Below, piece after piece: positions 1-8,300 of a stretch of DNA of 39,118 bases; the first letter of the stretch is position 1, and each line of letters starts with the position of its first letter. Made by a program: the position numbers and the translations under genes. The notes beneath the pieces are model-generated. The model did not search any database, had not been told where the DNA came from, and was given only the letters and a program-made list of their open reading frames with translations. The stretch comes from a virus, in IMG/VR virus record IMGVR_UViG_3300009285_004197, positions 1 to 39,118 of that record; one strand, written 5' to 3'.

Positions 1-150
1 GACTTCAGCAGGGCGGACCTCAACGGGGCGGACCTCAGCGGGGCGAACGTCAGCGGGGCGAAACTGAGCGGGGCGGACTTCAGATGGGCGAACCTCAACG
101 GGGCGAACCTCAGCGGGGCGAACCTCAGCGGGGCGAACCTGCTCCTAATC
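1..150 (+). repeat. 15-bp tandem repeat array, left part
   Basis: About nine to ten copies of a 15-bp unit (consensus gcgaacctcagcggg) encode pentapeptides. The copies are nearly identical at the DNA level, including third positions, which points to recent expansion rather than only protein-level selection. The array continues from the right end of the window. Confidence 0.9.
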
Positions 151-393
151 GGCCAGGACATCCGTGGGTATTTGTTTTTGGCGACTGTCGAGGTCGAGGA
201 TGGCTGCGTCACGCTCCAGGCCGGTTGCCGCCGGTTTGTCGGCCTTACGACGGCGCGGGCACATTGGGAGGCGCGTCACCTGGACAATCCCGTGCTGCAC
301 GCCGATTGTCTCAGCCTATTGCAACGGTGCGAAACAATGGCGACGGTGCGTGGCTGGCGGTTGGAGCCGGACAGCCCGGCAGAGGAGGAATGA
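1..393 (+). CDS. Pentapeptide-repeat protein, C-terminal part (enters from the left edge)
   Basis: Frame 1 is open from the first base to a TGA at 391-393. It begins with about nine pentapeptide repeats of the A(D/N)L(S/N)G type, which fold as a right-handed beta-helix. A non-repeat tail follows, with the motifs GQDIRGY and LQAGCRRF and then HW, a capping domain I recognise from other phage and bacterial pentapeptide-repeat proteins. No start is present. The matching N-terminus lies at the right edge (38575-39118), so the two pieces are almost certainly one gene cut at the sequence ends. The stop overlaps the next start (ATGA). Function is unknown; some family members act as DNA mimics on gyrase, but nothing here shows that. 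Confidence 0.85.
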   Translation, partial: DFSRADLNGADLSGANVSGAKLSGADFRWANLNGANLSGANLSGANLLLIGQDIRGYLFLATVEVEDGCVTLQAGCRRFVGLTTARAHWEARHLDNPVLHADCLSLLQRCETMATVRGWRLEPDSPAEEE

Positions 394-884
394 TGTATAC
401 AATATCCGAGTTGACCTACATCGCCGACAACATTGCCCACGCACCCGGCGCAAGCATCTATGATGATGTGATGTCCGCTATGTGCCAGGTGCGTGACCAG
501 GCATTACAGGACAGCGCGTTACTGGAGCAACGCATTGCCGGACTGGAGGCCGACCGGGACGCCCTGCGCGCTCAATTGATCAACGCCAACTATGATGTTA
601 CTGCGCTAGAGATGCGGCGCGGCGAACTGGATGATGAGACGGAGACCTTGCGCGCTCAGCTCACCGAGGCGCACGCGGGGCAGTGGCAGCCGGTGGAGAA
701 TGGCTCTTATCCTACGGATGACCCGGATGAGGACATTACAGTAGTAGATGATTCGTTGCAGGTCTACGGCACGGACGAAGTCGGCGAAGGCGCTTATGCC
801 ATCGTTATTCTACCCACCAACCTGCGCCTGTGCCGTCGCGTCCCGGCGCAGGTCGCAGGACCCGGGCCAACCACTTCGGGTTAA
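390..884 (+). CDS. Coiled-coil protein of unknown function
   Basis: The 164-residue protein starts at ATG 390, or at the adjacent ATG 393. AGAGGAGG at 381-388 serves as ribosome site, and the start overlaps the stop of the pentapeptide-repeat gene, so the two are translationally coupled. Residues about 45-105 form a heptad-rich coiled coil with [19 protein letters not shown]-type spacing. The C-terminal part is acidic, then beta-rich and hydrophobic, ending in a basic stretch. It is the last gene of the rightward early operon, with a terminator 20 bases after the stop. I do not recognise a family. Confidence 0.7.
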   Translation: MMYTISELTYIADNIAHAPGASIYDDVMSAMCQVRDQALQDSALLEQRIAGLEADRDALRAQLINANYDVTALEMRRGELDDETETLRAQLTEAHAGQWQPVENGSYPTDDPDEDITVVDDSLQVYGTDEVGEGAYAIVILPTNLRLCRRVPAQVAGPGPTTSG

Positions 885-904
885 CCACATGCTATCGTCG
901 CATT

Positions 905-940
905 GCCCCGGCCAGCCATCTGCGCCGGGGCTTTGCTTTG
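905..940 (+). terminator. Rho-independent terminator of the early rightward operon
   Basis: An 8-bp perfect stem (GCCCCGGC at 905-912, GCCGGGGC at 924-931) with an 11-base loop is followed by the T-rich run TTTGCTTTG. It separates the early genes ending at 884 from the late promoter. Confidence 0.8.
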
Positions 941-946
941 TCCACC

Positions 947-975
947 TTGACGCCGCCGCCCGCCGGTGCTATGCT
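947..975 (+). promoter_or_regulatory. Probable late promoter, sigma70-like with extended -10
   Basis: TTGACG at 947-952, a 17-base spacer, and TATGCT at 970-975 preceded by TGC make an extended -10 promoter directly after a terminator and 48 bases before the first late gene. Transcription would start near 982. No phage RNA polymerase is present, so host polymerase presumably uses it. Confidence 0.65.
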
Positions 976-1022
976 CATGCCAATAGTATTCATTTATAGC
1001 TATCATGGAATGAGCAACGCCG

Positions 1023-1643
1023 ATGCCAACCTTAGCCTCGCTCCAACCTGACAACCGTTGGCGCATTGCAATCCTCAAGCCGGAGGTCGGCCTGGTCGCC
1101 GCCAATGCGGAAGTATCGGCCATCATCACGACCGGCCTGGTAGTGGACCTCATTCAAGGCGCATTGACACCTGCCGAGGTGAGCGCCCGCCTAGAGACAA
1201 CGACCGCGAATGTGCTGTTCGTCATCAGTCACGGGTTTGAGCGCGGCATCCTGCTCAGTCGTCACATTTCGACCGAACCGATAGCGGAGCTTCATGACGA
1301 TGGCCTGTTCGACTTGACCGATCTCCCTGCCGCCACGCGTGACAAATTCGACCTCATCATCCTAAATACATGTAGCTCTGACACTGCCGCGCGCAACCTG
1401 CAAAATGTCATGCGCGCGGGCATCATTTGCACGACACTGGCCGTCGATGACGCCGAAGCCGCCGCGTTCGGCGGGCGGTTTGCGCGCTATCTGGCCCAGA
1501 CCAATGATCCGGAATGGGCCTATGCGATGGCCCGGCCCGGCAACAATGACCAGTATTTTTACGCGGCTGCGATTCCGCAGGCGAAACCCATGTCCGATTT
1601 TTTAGCGGGTCGCCTGACTATCCTAGAGACACCGGCACTGTGA
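1023..1643 (+). CDS. CHAT/caspase-like cysteine peptidase fold protein
   Basis: This 206-residue protein has the layout of the CHAT/caspase (clan CD) fold. A hydrophobic strand ends in VISHG (His70). A second strand, DLIILNTCSS, carries Cys117. Then comes an AGIICTTLAVDD segment followed by AFGGRFARYL, which matches the substrate-side strand and helix typical of CHAT domains (the avatlWpvdD then FYrrL pattern). His70 and Cys117 would be the catalytic dyad. It is the first gene behind the late promoter and overlaps the next gene by GTGA, next to XhlA-like and holin-like genes, the position where an endolysin is usually found. Its substrate is unknown. The fold assignment is from motifs only; a non-catalytic CHAT-like protein is possible. 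Confidence 0.65.
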   Translation: MPTLASLQPDNRWRIAILKPEVGLVAANAEVSAIITTGLVVDLIQGALTPAEVSARLETTTANVLFVISHGFERGILLSRHISTEPIAELHDDGLFDLTDLPAATRDKFDLIILNTCSSDTAARNLQNVMRAGIICTTLAVDDAEAAAFGGRFARYLAQTNDPEWAYAMARPGNNDQYFYAAAIPQAKPMSDFLAGRLTILETPAL

Positions 1644-1882
1644 GTGATGCCGTGCAAATGCCCCCCAACAATGAAGGAATCTACCGGCTGCTTATGGAGA
1701 TCAACGACCGGGTAGCCGGAGTAGAGAGTGCGCAGAAGTTTCTCGTGGAGAATTTGGCAAAATTAAGCAAGGATTTTGAGACTTACAAATCGTGGACCCA
1801 GCGCCTCCTCTATGCTGTCGTGCTGCTGTTGACATTAGGTGCAGCGATTTTGCTGGCCTTGATTTTTGCCGGGAGGATTTGA
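1640..1882 (+). CDS. XhlA-like coiled-coil membrane protein, probable lysis accessory
   Basis: The 80-residue protein has an N-terminal amphipathic coiled coil (about residues 13-48). One transmembrane helix near the C-terminus (about 55-78, LLYAVVLLLTLGAAILLALI) follows, and a short GRI tail. This is the architecture of haemolysin XhlA-type proteins, which sit beside holins in lysis cassettes. GTG 1640 overlaps the TGA of the CHAT-like gene, suggesting coupling; ATG 1658 is an alternative start. The next gene is a holin-like protein starting 3 bases after the stop. Confidence 0.65.
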   Translation: MSDAVQMPPNNEGIYRLLMEINDRVAGVESAQKFLVENLAKLSKDFETYKSWTQRLLYAVVLLLTLGAAILLALIFAGRI

Positions 1883-1884
1883 CT

Positions 1885-2157
1885 ATGCGGAATGAGCCGG
1901 TCGTAACCGCCAACGGGATCGTCGCGCTGGTCACGGCGCTGTTGGTGCTAAGCGTGTCGTTTGGCCTGTCATTAACCGACGAGCAGCGCGCCGCTATTAT
2001 CGGTGTTGTGGTGATCGTTGCACCTCTTGCCTCGGCATGGTGGATTCGGCGGCAGGTGACGCCACTTAGCGCACCGCGCGATGAGGACGGTGCACCGTTG
2101 ACGCGGATGGACAATTCGCCGACCATCAAGGCGCGTCGCCTGGCGCAGGTAAAATGA
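1885..2157 (+). CDS. Holin-like small membrane protein
   Basis: The 90-residue protein begins at ATG 1885 with GGGAGGA 7 bases upstream. It has two hydrophobic segments (about residues 10-28 and 36-54). Between them lies the sequence SLTDEQRAAIIGVVV, a pattern I know from short holins of phages of Gram-positive hosts, followed by RRQVTP and a charged tail. It would form lesions in the cytoplasmic membrane at lysis. It lies between the XhlA-like protein and another small membrane protein. Confidence 0.65.
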   Translation: MRNEPVVTANGIVALVTALLVLSVSFGLSLTDEQRAAIIGVVVIVAPLASAWWIRRQVTPLSAPRDEDGAPLTRMDNSPTIKARRLAQVK

Positions 2158-2348
2158 CCGATAATCGGCCTCGCCTGGCCTGGCTTGCCGACGGCGACGA
2201 GCTGCGCCAAGCCGCGGGCGTGTGGTGGCTATGGCGTAGCGTGCTTTGCGGAGCGTTCGTGGTGGCCGGTGTGGTGAGTTTGCTGCTGCACGACCGTACC
2301 TCGGCGTTGGTGTGGTTGCTTTTTGCGGTGGTGGTTAAGCCGGGATAG
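2154..2348 (+). CDS. Small membrane protein in the lysis cassette
   Basis: The 64-residue protein starts at an ATGA overlap with the holin-like gene. It has an acidic, Trp-rich N-terminus and two predicted membrane helices (about residues 25-44 and 50-62). It could be a second holin, an antiholin or a spanin-like accessory. No family is recognised. Confidence 0.6.
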   Translation: MTDNRPRLAWLADGDELRQAAGVWWLWRSVLCGAFVVAGVVSLLLHDRTSALVWLLFAVVVKPG

Positions 2349-2822
2349 GTGGCGGGCGTGGCGAAACGGATTGAACGCCGATACTCGGATGAGTTTCGCG
2401 CACAAGCCGTGGCGACGGTGCGGGCGGAGGGTTGGCCGGACCAGGTCGGTGTTGTGCCGCGGGTTTCCGAGCAACTTGGCATTCCAAAACGCTCGCTATA
2501 TCGTTGGTTGCGTGGCGATAGCAATCCGCCGCCCGCCAATCTTGTCACGGAAAAAGAAGAGGAGCTTTCGGAGTTGTTTGAGCGCGAAATTCGAGCCGCG
2601 TTCGAGGCTGCCGGCGTCAAGCGGGAGGAGGCGAAGTATCGCGACCTCATGATCGGCATCGGGATCGCCACCGAAAAATTACAGCTCCTGCGTGGCGAGC
2701 CGACCGAGCGTCTCAGCTTCGCACTGACACCGGATGACATCGTGCGGTCTCAACAACGGATTGACGAGTGGAAACAGCAACGGCAATTGACCCGCAAACC
2801 GAACTTAAACGGGAGTTCCTAG
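2349..2822 (+). CDS. terS: Terminase small subunit (HTH)
   Basis: The 157-residue protein carries an N-terminal helix-turn-helix of the transposase/terminase kind (RRYSDEFRAQAVATVR, then VSEQLGIPKRSLYRWLRG, residues about 9-55). A long charged helical region for oligomerisation follows. TerS recognises the packaging site and recruits TerL to the procapsid. It starts at GTG 2349, immediately after the previous stop; GTG 2358 is an alternative. It overlaps the large terminase gene by 55 bases. Confidence 0.75.
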   Translation: MAGVAKRIERRYSDEFRAQAVATVRAEGWPDQVGVVPRVSEQLGIPKRSLYRWLRGDSNPPPANLVTEKEEELSELFEREIRAAFEAAGVKREEAKYRDLMIGIGIATEKLQLLRGEPTERLSFALTPDDIVRSQQRIDEWKQQRQLTRKPNLNGSS

Positions 2823-4213
2823 CCTGCTGCGACGACGTTGGATACTGGATCGACCACTACATCCAGATATACAATGCGACGGACAAACGGTGGGTTCCAT
2901 TCGACCTCTGGCCCGCGCAGGACGAAACGCTAACGCTCCTCCAGGATCATCGGCTATCTGTGGTCCTGAAGGCGCGGCAACTGGGCTTGTCGTGGCTGGC
3001 GCTGGCGTACTATCTGCACCGGATACTGTTTCGACCGGCCTACACATTGCTCATCTTTTCACAGCGTGAGACCGAGGCCATCGACCTGTTGGATTTCCGG
3101 CTCAAGGGGATGTACGAACGGCTCCCCCGTTGGATGCAACCCGGCAAGGCAACGGTCGATGGAAAACTCGACTGGCAACTCCCCAACGGCAGCGCGGCAA
3201 AGGCTTTCTCGACCACCGGCGGGCGTAGCTACACGGCGTCCGGCGTGCTGGTGGACGAGGCCGACTTCATCCCGGACCTGGACCGCCTGCTCAACGCGGT
3301 CAAGCCGACCACCGATGCAGGCGGCCAACTCATGCTCATCAGTACGGTGGATAAGAGCAACCCGGCAAGTCCGTTCAAGCAAATATACCGCGGCGCAGTC
3401 TCTGGTGAGACAGACTGGTTGCCCATCTTCCTACCGTGGTCCGCCCGGCCTGGCCGCGATGCCGTATGGTACGAGGCGCAGCGCACCGACATCGTGGCCC
3501 GAACAGGCGCGGAGGACGATCTCCATCAGGAGTATCCGGCCACCGACACCGAGGCGTTGTCGCCTCGGTCGCTCGACAAGCGCATTCCGGCGGTTTGGAT
3601 CGAAGAGTGCTACCAGCCACGCAAGCCGTTGACGCGTCACGATGGCCCCGCGCTGCCCGGTCTGGAGGTCTATCGGGCCCCGGAGGCGGCCCGATTGTAC
3701 GTCATCGGCGGCGACCCGGCGGAGGGTAATCCCACCTCGGACCCCTCGGCGGCGACGTTGTTGGATATGTATAGCGGCGAGGAGTGCGCTTGCCTCACCG
3801 GGCGCATCGAACCGGCGACTTTTGCGAGCTACCTGGACCTACTTGGCATCTGGTACAACAAGGCGCAGGTGATGGTGGAGCGCAACAATCACGGCCATTC
3901 CGTGCTACAATGGTTCAAGGAGCACAGCAGATTGCGCCTGCTAGACGGCTACGACGACAAGGCGGGCTGGCTCAACAACAGTCTTGGCAAGAGCAAGTTG
4001 TACGATGAGGGGGCCAAGATGTTTCGCGACCGGGCAACGATCTTGCACAGCGCGGAGACCTACTACCAGTTGGCGAGCATCGAGGGGGCTACGTTGCTGG
4101 CTCCGTCCGGCGAGCACGACGACCGGGCAGACAGCTACGTGTTAGCGCATGTGGGCCGGCAGCACAAGCCTAGCGCGCCCGCAAAGGTGCAAACGCCGCG
4201 GGTGCTGAGATGA
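2768..4213 (+). CDS. terL: Terminase large subunit
   Basis: The 481-residue packaging motor has an N-terminal ATPase with a deviant Walker A (KARQLGLSW, residues 68-76), Walker B with catalytic Glu (VLVDEADF, 161-167) and the coupling motif LISTV. The C-terminal RNase H-like nuclease carries acidic residues in GGDPAEG (Asp316), VMVERNNHG (Glu371) and HDDRADS (about 450-456). It cleaves and translocates concatemeric DNA into the capsid through the portal. It starts at GTG 2768 within the terS gene and is followed by two tiny membrane-protein genes and the portal. Confidence 0.93.
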   Translation: METATAIDPQTELKREFLACCDDVGYWIDHYIQIYNATDKRWVPFDLWPAQDETLTLLQDHRLSVVLKARQLGLSWLALAYYLHRILFRPAYTLLIFSQRETEAIDLLDFRLKGMYERLPRWMQPGKATVDGKLDWQLPNGSAAKAFSTTGGRSYTASGVLVDEADFIPDLDRLLNAVKPTTDAGGQLMLISTVDKSNPASPFKQIYRGAVSGETDWLPIFLPWSARPGRDAVWYEAQRTDIVARTGAEDDLHQEYPATDTEALSPRSLDKRIPAVWIEECYQPRKPLTRHDGPALPGLEVYRAPEAARLYVIGGDPAEGNPTSDPSAATLLDMYSGEECACLTGRIEPATFASYLDLLGIWYNKAQVMVERNNHGHSVLQWFKEHSRLRLLDGYDDKAGWLNNSLGKSKLYDEGAKMFRDRATILHSAETYYQLASIEGATLLAPSGEHDDRADSYVLAHVGRQHKPSAPAKVQTPRVLR

Positions 4214-4362
4214 TGTTGCGTTTCCAACTGACCATCATTGTTTCGTTTGGACTGGCTATGGCGATCATTGCGGTGGTTGGAATGAACTACACGAATCCCA
4301 TCGCGTGGCTCCTTGGAACGCATTTCCTGTTTGATATTGTCTGGCTTTGGTCGAGGTTGTAA
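4210..4362 (+). CDS. Very small membrane protein (50 aa)
   Basis: ATG 4210 overlaps the terL stop (ATGA). The frame encodes 50 residues with two hydrophobic segments separated by MNYTNP, and stops at TAA 4360-4362. The overlap with terL and the membrane-like composition support it. Function is unknown. Confidence 0.5.
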   Translation: MMLRFQLTIIVSFGLAMAIIAVVGMNYTNPIAWLLGTHFLFDIVWLWSRL

Positions 4363-4368
4363 TAACTG

Positions 4369-4530
4369 ATGCGCGTGCGTGCGGGGGGTGTTGAGCACAT
4401 GAAAGAGGGTAGCTGTCCGCATACGCTAGTGATGCTGATACTACTCGCGCTCTATCTGGTTGCAGTCGTCTGGTACGGATACGGGGGATGGGAGTGGTTC
4501 CCGCTACTGATAGGTAAGCTAAACCGATGA
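4369..4530 (+). CDS. Very small membrane protein (53 aa)
   Basis: ATG 4369 begins a 53-residue frame with one membrane helix (TLVMLILLALYLVAVVWY) and an aromatic C-terminus. Its TGA overlaps the portal ATG (ATGA at 4527-4530), consistent with coupling. ATG 4399 is a shorter alternative start. Function is unknown. Confidence 0.5.
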   Translation: MRVRAGGVEHMKEGSCPHTLVMLILLALYLVAVVWYGYGGWEWFPLLIGKLNR

Positions 4531-6773
4531 CCTACAACGAAGACGACATCCAGGAGATGGTGCAGGATATCAAGACCAAGCGCGCCGACTGGGAAGTAAA
4601 CGCCGAGGCGGTGGAGAAGATGTGGGCGTTGCAGCCGTTCGAGGAGGCTCAGCAAACGTACCTACAGCAGGACGGCATCGAGGCATTTGCTACCGCCGAC
4701 CCCTACAACATCATCCAACTGTTTCAGCGGTTCGTGGCCGGGGAGCCGCGCATCGAGATACCCTACCTCACGGCCGAGAAAGCCGACGAAAAACGCAGCG
4801 GCAAAATTGAAGCCTGGCTGATGGCGTACTGGGCGCAGATGCGGAGACAGAACAGTCGCAATCCCGTCCAAGATGCAGCCTGGCACACCGGCGTGCGCGG
4901 GCGTGGCGCGATTGACGTGCAGTGGGTCGGTTTTGACCTGCCCGGCATCGCTCGAGAGGAAGGCCGCGCCCCGATTGAGACGCGTATCCTCGACCCACTC
5001 AACACCGGATTTTGTTACGGACCGTTCGGCCTGGACTACGCGTATCACAATTACAAGGCGACGCGGTCTTATATCGAGACGGTGTACCCCGACTACGAAT
5101 TTGCCGGGCCGTCGGACACGAAGCGGCGCAGCGCCAAACAGTACGATGTTGTCTCCATGTGGATTGCCGAACCAGACCGTATCCTCCACTGTGTTACCGT
5201 TGATAAGAATTTCGCCAAGCGGCCCACCAAGACCAAGTACCGCATCATCCCCATGGTCGAGTGGATGGGCGACGGCGCTCCCATCGACGACGAGGCGGCG
5301 CGCAGTCTGTCTCTGCTGCATCCCATCAACGGCTTGTGGCAGGCCAAGAGCAGGATTATCTCCAACATGGCGACCGGCATGACCTATTATTTCAACCCGA
5401 TCCTGATGCTCAAAAATCCAAAGGACGAGCCGTGGAAAGGCGATATTGAGGTGCGGCCCGGCGGCAAATTTGAGATGACTGGGGACCAGGACGCCACGTT
5501 TTTGCGGCCCGATCCCAACGTGCCGATGGCGACGACTCTCCTTAACGTCATCGACGCGCAGATACAGCAGGCGACCTTCCCGTCCGTGATGTACGGTGAA
5601 GAAGGCGGGGCCAGCAGCGGCTACGCCATCAACCAACTGGCGAGCAGCGCGCGCGGGCGGATCAATACCTGCCGAATGAATCTGGAGTCCTCCTTCGAGC
5701 GCGTCAATCAGATTATTCTCATGCTGGTGGAGGTCTTCGGCGGCGACGAGGGCGTTACGCTCATGGTGTCTGGGCGCGAGCCGGGCGAGCGGGGCGCGCC
5801 GTTGACTCTGAGCAAGAAGGACATCCAGGGCAACTACGCCAATGAGGTGCGGTTGGTCCCGGAGATTCCTACCGACGAGACGCAGCGGCTGGTCACCTGG
5901 GACACATTGGTGGAGCATGGTCGCGTGAGTAATCAATTTTACCGGGACAGGATCATCAACGTGCCGGTCCCGCGCGACGAGGAACTCCGTATCTCGTTGG
6001 AGCAAGCGGTCAAGAGTAGCCCAGAGTTGCAGCAAAAAATGTGGCTTGCGGCCATCCGGCAGAGTTTTAAGGAAGGCGACGAGTGGCGGCGTCTGATTGC
6101 CGGTACCCCTTACGAGCAACTCAACCAGGCGGAGGAGGCCTGGGTCGAGCAGGAGAAGCAGCGCAAAGAAGCGGAACGACTGGCGAAAGCTCAGGCCAAG
6201 GAGCAGGAGCAGCAACAGGCGAAAGAACAGGCGGCGATGGACGAATATCTCCGCACGGGCCAACCGCCGGAGGGATGGCACGCGATGCCGGACGGCTCGA
6301 TCATGCGGGACAGCGACATGCAAGAGACGGGCAATGGCCTGCCACCGCTGATGCCGCCCGGTCCGCCGATGGACTTGGGGGCCTCACCCGGTGAATCGCC
6401 CATGGCGGGCGCACCCAGGGGGTTCCCGCCGCCATCGCCCGGTATGCCGCCTGCCATGCCCGGCGCATTACCTCCTGAGCAAACGGGTATGTTGGGGGGT
6501 GGTCTACCTCTTGGCCTGCCCCCTGGTATGGGGCCGGGTCCAAGTCCGCAAGGCCCGCCACTGCAAGGCCCATTACCGGGGCCGCCCGGCGTGCCGCCTG
6601 AAATGGGTTCCGGAGGGATCCCCGGCCTGACGCCTGAGATGATGGGTGTACCGCCGGAGGGGGGACCACCGGGCATGTACCAGGCGATGCAGGGTGCGCC
6701 ATTGACGGAGGAGGAGATTGCGCGGCGCTTGCTGGGGGCCATCCAAAACGGGCCACCGCCACCGCAGAGATAA
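4527..6773 (+). CDS. Portal protein with collagen-like Pro/Gly-rich tail
   Basis: The 748-residue protein resembles podovirus portals in length and position. Its N-terminal half is mixed alpha/beta; GIARE and the long region up to about residue 530 form the ring. A helical, Lys/Gln-rich coiled coil (about 525-575) follows. The last 130 residues before a short terminal helix are extremely rich in Pro, Gly and Met, in PPG-like triplets. The portal forms the dodecameric vertex through which DNA enters and leaves, binding the terminase and later the adaptor. It follows terL closely, as usual. The Pro/Gly tail is unusual and might face the capsid interior. Confidence 0.85.
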   Translation: MTYNEDDIQEMVQDIKTKRADWEVNAEAVEKMWALQPFEEAQQTYLQQDGIEAFATADPYNIIQLFQRFVAGEPRIEIPYLTAEKADEKRSGKIEAWLMAYWAQMRRQNSRNPVQDAAWHTGVRGRGAIDVQWVGFDLPGIAREEGRAPIETRILDPLNTGFCYGPFGLDYAYHNYKATRSYIETVYPDYEFAGPSDTKRRSAKQYDVVSMWIAEPDRILHCVTVDKNFAKRPTKTKYRIIPMVEWMGDGAPIDDEAARSLSLLHPINGLWQAKSRIISNMATGMTYYFNPILMLKNPKDEPWKGDIEVRPGGKFEMTGDQDATFLRPDPNVPMATTLLNVIDAQIQQATFPSVMYGEEGGASSGYAINQLASSARGRINTCRMNLESSFERVNQIILMLVEVFGGDEGVTLMVSGREPGERGAPLTLSKKDIQGNYANEVRLVPEIPTDETQRLVTWDTLVEHGRVSNQFYRDRIINVPVPRDEELRISLEQAVKSSPELQQKMWLAAIRQSFKEGDEWRRLIAGTPYEQLNQAEEAWVEQEKQRKEAERLAKAQAKEQEQQQAKEQAAMDEYLRTGQPPEGWHAMPDGSIMRDSDMQETGNGLPPLMPPGPPMDLGASPGESPMAGAPRGFPPPSPGMPPAMPGALPPEQTGMLGGGLPLGLPPGMGPGPSPQGPPLQGPLPGPPGVPPEMGSGGIPGLTPEMMGVPPEGGPPGMYQAMQGAPLTEEEIARRLLGAIQNGPPPPQR

Positions 6774-6788
6774 TGTGGAGGGAACAAC

Positions 6789-7901
6789 ATGGCACAAGCG
6801 TATAGTTTCATGGCGACACCGCCAAAGGCGAAGAATACCCTGACGGGCGACCCATCAACGGGGACGGTGAGCTACCCCGGCAGTCAGCCGAAGACGGGGA
6901 CAGGGACTACTTTCCCCACACGGCCTTCCGCGCCCACCAATCAACTGTCGGTTGGCAGTCAGTGGAGCCTACCGGCGTGGAACGGACAGATACCCTCCAC
7001 CGTACCATCGCGCAATACGGCAGATGTCAGCAATCCGGGGTCGCCAAGTCGAGTTCCGAATTGGTCCTCACAGTTCAACACTGACCAACTGTATAACCCG
7101 GCCTCGTTCAACGAGCCGAACTCACCCTACTCGCGAATGTTGGAGAATAGCCTACCCGTTTCCCAGTTCCTTCAGAACGCCAACCAGTACCAGAGTGACT
7201 TTGACGAGGCGCAGCGCCGTTGGAATCTGGAGCAAGGTTGGAATCAGTCTACCGACCAATTCAATATGGGCTTGGCGGGCAGGCAGCAAATGAGTGCTGA
7301 GGAGCAGGCGCGCCTGGCGGCGGAGCAATGGAACCAACAGTTTGGTTGGACGCAACAGACAGACCAGTGGGGCAGAGAACTAGGGCAGGGTCAGTTGGCG
7401 AACGCCGTACAGGAGACCGCCAACACGGGGGCCTATCAGACGGGCATCTTAGCGAATACGGCGCAGGAAAATCGTAACACTGCGGCCTACCAGCAGGGTC
7501 AGTTAAAAAACCAAGCGCAGGCGAATGCCATTGACCAGGCGTACAAATCGGGACAAATTTCGTTGGGACAGCGGCAGGCGGCCCTAGCGGAACTCACGCA
7601 GCGGCAGGACTACTCGATCCAACAGGGGCAACTCGGCGTACAACAACAGGCGAATGCCATTGACCAGGCGTACAAGTCCGGCCAGATCAGCAACGAGCAG
7701 CGCAACCTAGCGTTGCAGGAGTTGACGCAGCGCCAGACCTACGGCTTACAGCGGCAGTCAATGGCCGAACAGGTGCGAGCCACACAAGCGGCGGAGGCCA
7801 TGCGGCAGCAGGAGATCAACCAGCAGATGCAGATTGCGGCGATGCAGGCCTACGGGCGGAGCACCGCACCTCAGGCGCAATGGGCAAGGAGTTGGGCATG
7901 A
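6789..7901 (+). CDS. Gln-rich repetitive virion-region protein
   Basis: The 370-residue protein starts at ATG 6789 with GGAGGG at 6777-6782. The first 110 residues are Ser/Thr/Pro-rich and probably disordered. From about 120 on it is helical and extremely rich in Gln, Ala and Asn, with imperfect internal repeats including two copies of QANAIDQAYKSGQIS. It lies between portal and giant protein, so a capsid-internal or scaffold-like structural role is plausible. I recognise no family. Confidence 0.75.
   Translation: MAQAYSFMATPPKAKNTLTGDPSTGTVSYPGSQPKTGTGTTFPTRPSAPTNQLSVGSQWSLPAWNGQIPSTVPSRNTADVSNPGSPSRVPNWSSQFNTDQLYNPASFNEPNSPYSRMLENSLPVSQFLQNANQYQSDFDEAQRRWNLEQGWNQSTDQFNMGLAGRQQMSAEEQARLAAEQWNQQFGWTQQTDQWGRELGQGQLANAVQETANTGAYQTGILANTAQENRNTAAYQQGQLKNQAQANAIDQAYKSGQISLGQRQAALAELTQRQDYSIQQGQLGVQQQANAIDQAYKSGQISNEQRNLALQELTQRQTYGLQRQSMAEQVRATQAAEAMRQQEINQQMQIAAMQAYGRSTAPQAQWARSWA
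7518..7675 (+). repeat. Pair of 29-bp direct repeats inside the Gln-rich gene
   Basis: A 29-bp sequence beginning caggcgaatgccattgacca occurs identically at 7518-7546 and 7647-7675. The copies are 129 bp (43 codons) apart, so the protein has a 43-residue internal duplication. Confidence 0.85.
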
Positions 7902-8098
7902 CCAATTTCTTTGCGGGAATCAAGCTGACCGAGACGGATTGGGATCGTCTCCGACTGCCAAATGGCATCCCGCTTGTGGATTCTCTCGGCAACCAATGGC
8001 TTTTGAGCGTGACCGAAGATGAGGATTTAGGGTTATTCTGTCAGGAGGTAGTCCATGCCCAAGAAGAAAGCGCCTGCCAAGAAGAAAATCACGGGTAA
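7898..8098 (+). CDS. Small protein of unknown function
   Basis: A 66-residue frame starts at ATG 7898, overlapping the previous stop as ATGA; ATG 7880 is an in-frame alternative. The N-terminal part (MTNFFAGIKLTETDWDRLRL) looks like ordinary protein with Phe and Trp. The last 15 codons overlap the lysine-rich gene in another frame. No family is recognised. Confidence 0.5.
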   Translation: MTNFFAGIKLTETDWDRLRLPNGIPLVDSLGNQWLLSVTEDEDLGLFCQEVVHAQEESACQEENHG

Positions 8099-8300
8099 GA
8101 ACTGGATCGCTGGGGCCGTTAAGCCGGAGAACAAGGGTGCGCTGCACAGGGCGCTTGGCGTGCCGGAAGGCGTGAAGATTCCCGCGACCAAACTCAAGGC
8201 GGCGGCGTCCAAACCGGGGAAGGTCGGGATGCAGGCGCGCCTGGCACAGACATTGAAAGCAATGCCCAAGCGGAAGGCGAAGCGGAAGAAGGACAAGTAA
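8055..8300 (+). CDS. Lysine-rich small phage protein
   Basis: The 81-residue, strongly basic protein has GGAGG at 8044-8048, 6 bases before ATG 8055. The centre (NWIAGAVKPENKGALHRALG, then VPEGVKIPATKL, then GKVGMQARLAQTLK) matches a conserved family of short phage structural-region proteins of unknown function. Lys/Arg clusters at both ends suggest nucleic-acid binding, perhaps as a minor virion component packed with DNA. It stops directly before the giant gene (TAA then ATG). Confidence 0.7.
   Translation: MPKKKAPAKKKITGKNWIAGAVKPENKGALHRALGVPEGVKIPATKLKAAASKPGKVGMQARLAQTLKAMPKRKAKRKKDK

Noticed and set aside
4662-6323. 553-codon open frame antisense to the portal gene
   Set aside because: It is rich in His, Leu and Arg as usual for the reverse of a high-GC gene, lies fully inside the portal gene and has no ribosome site.
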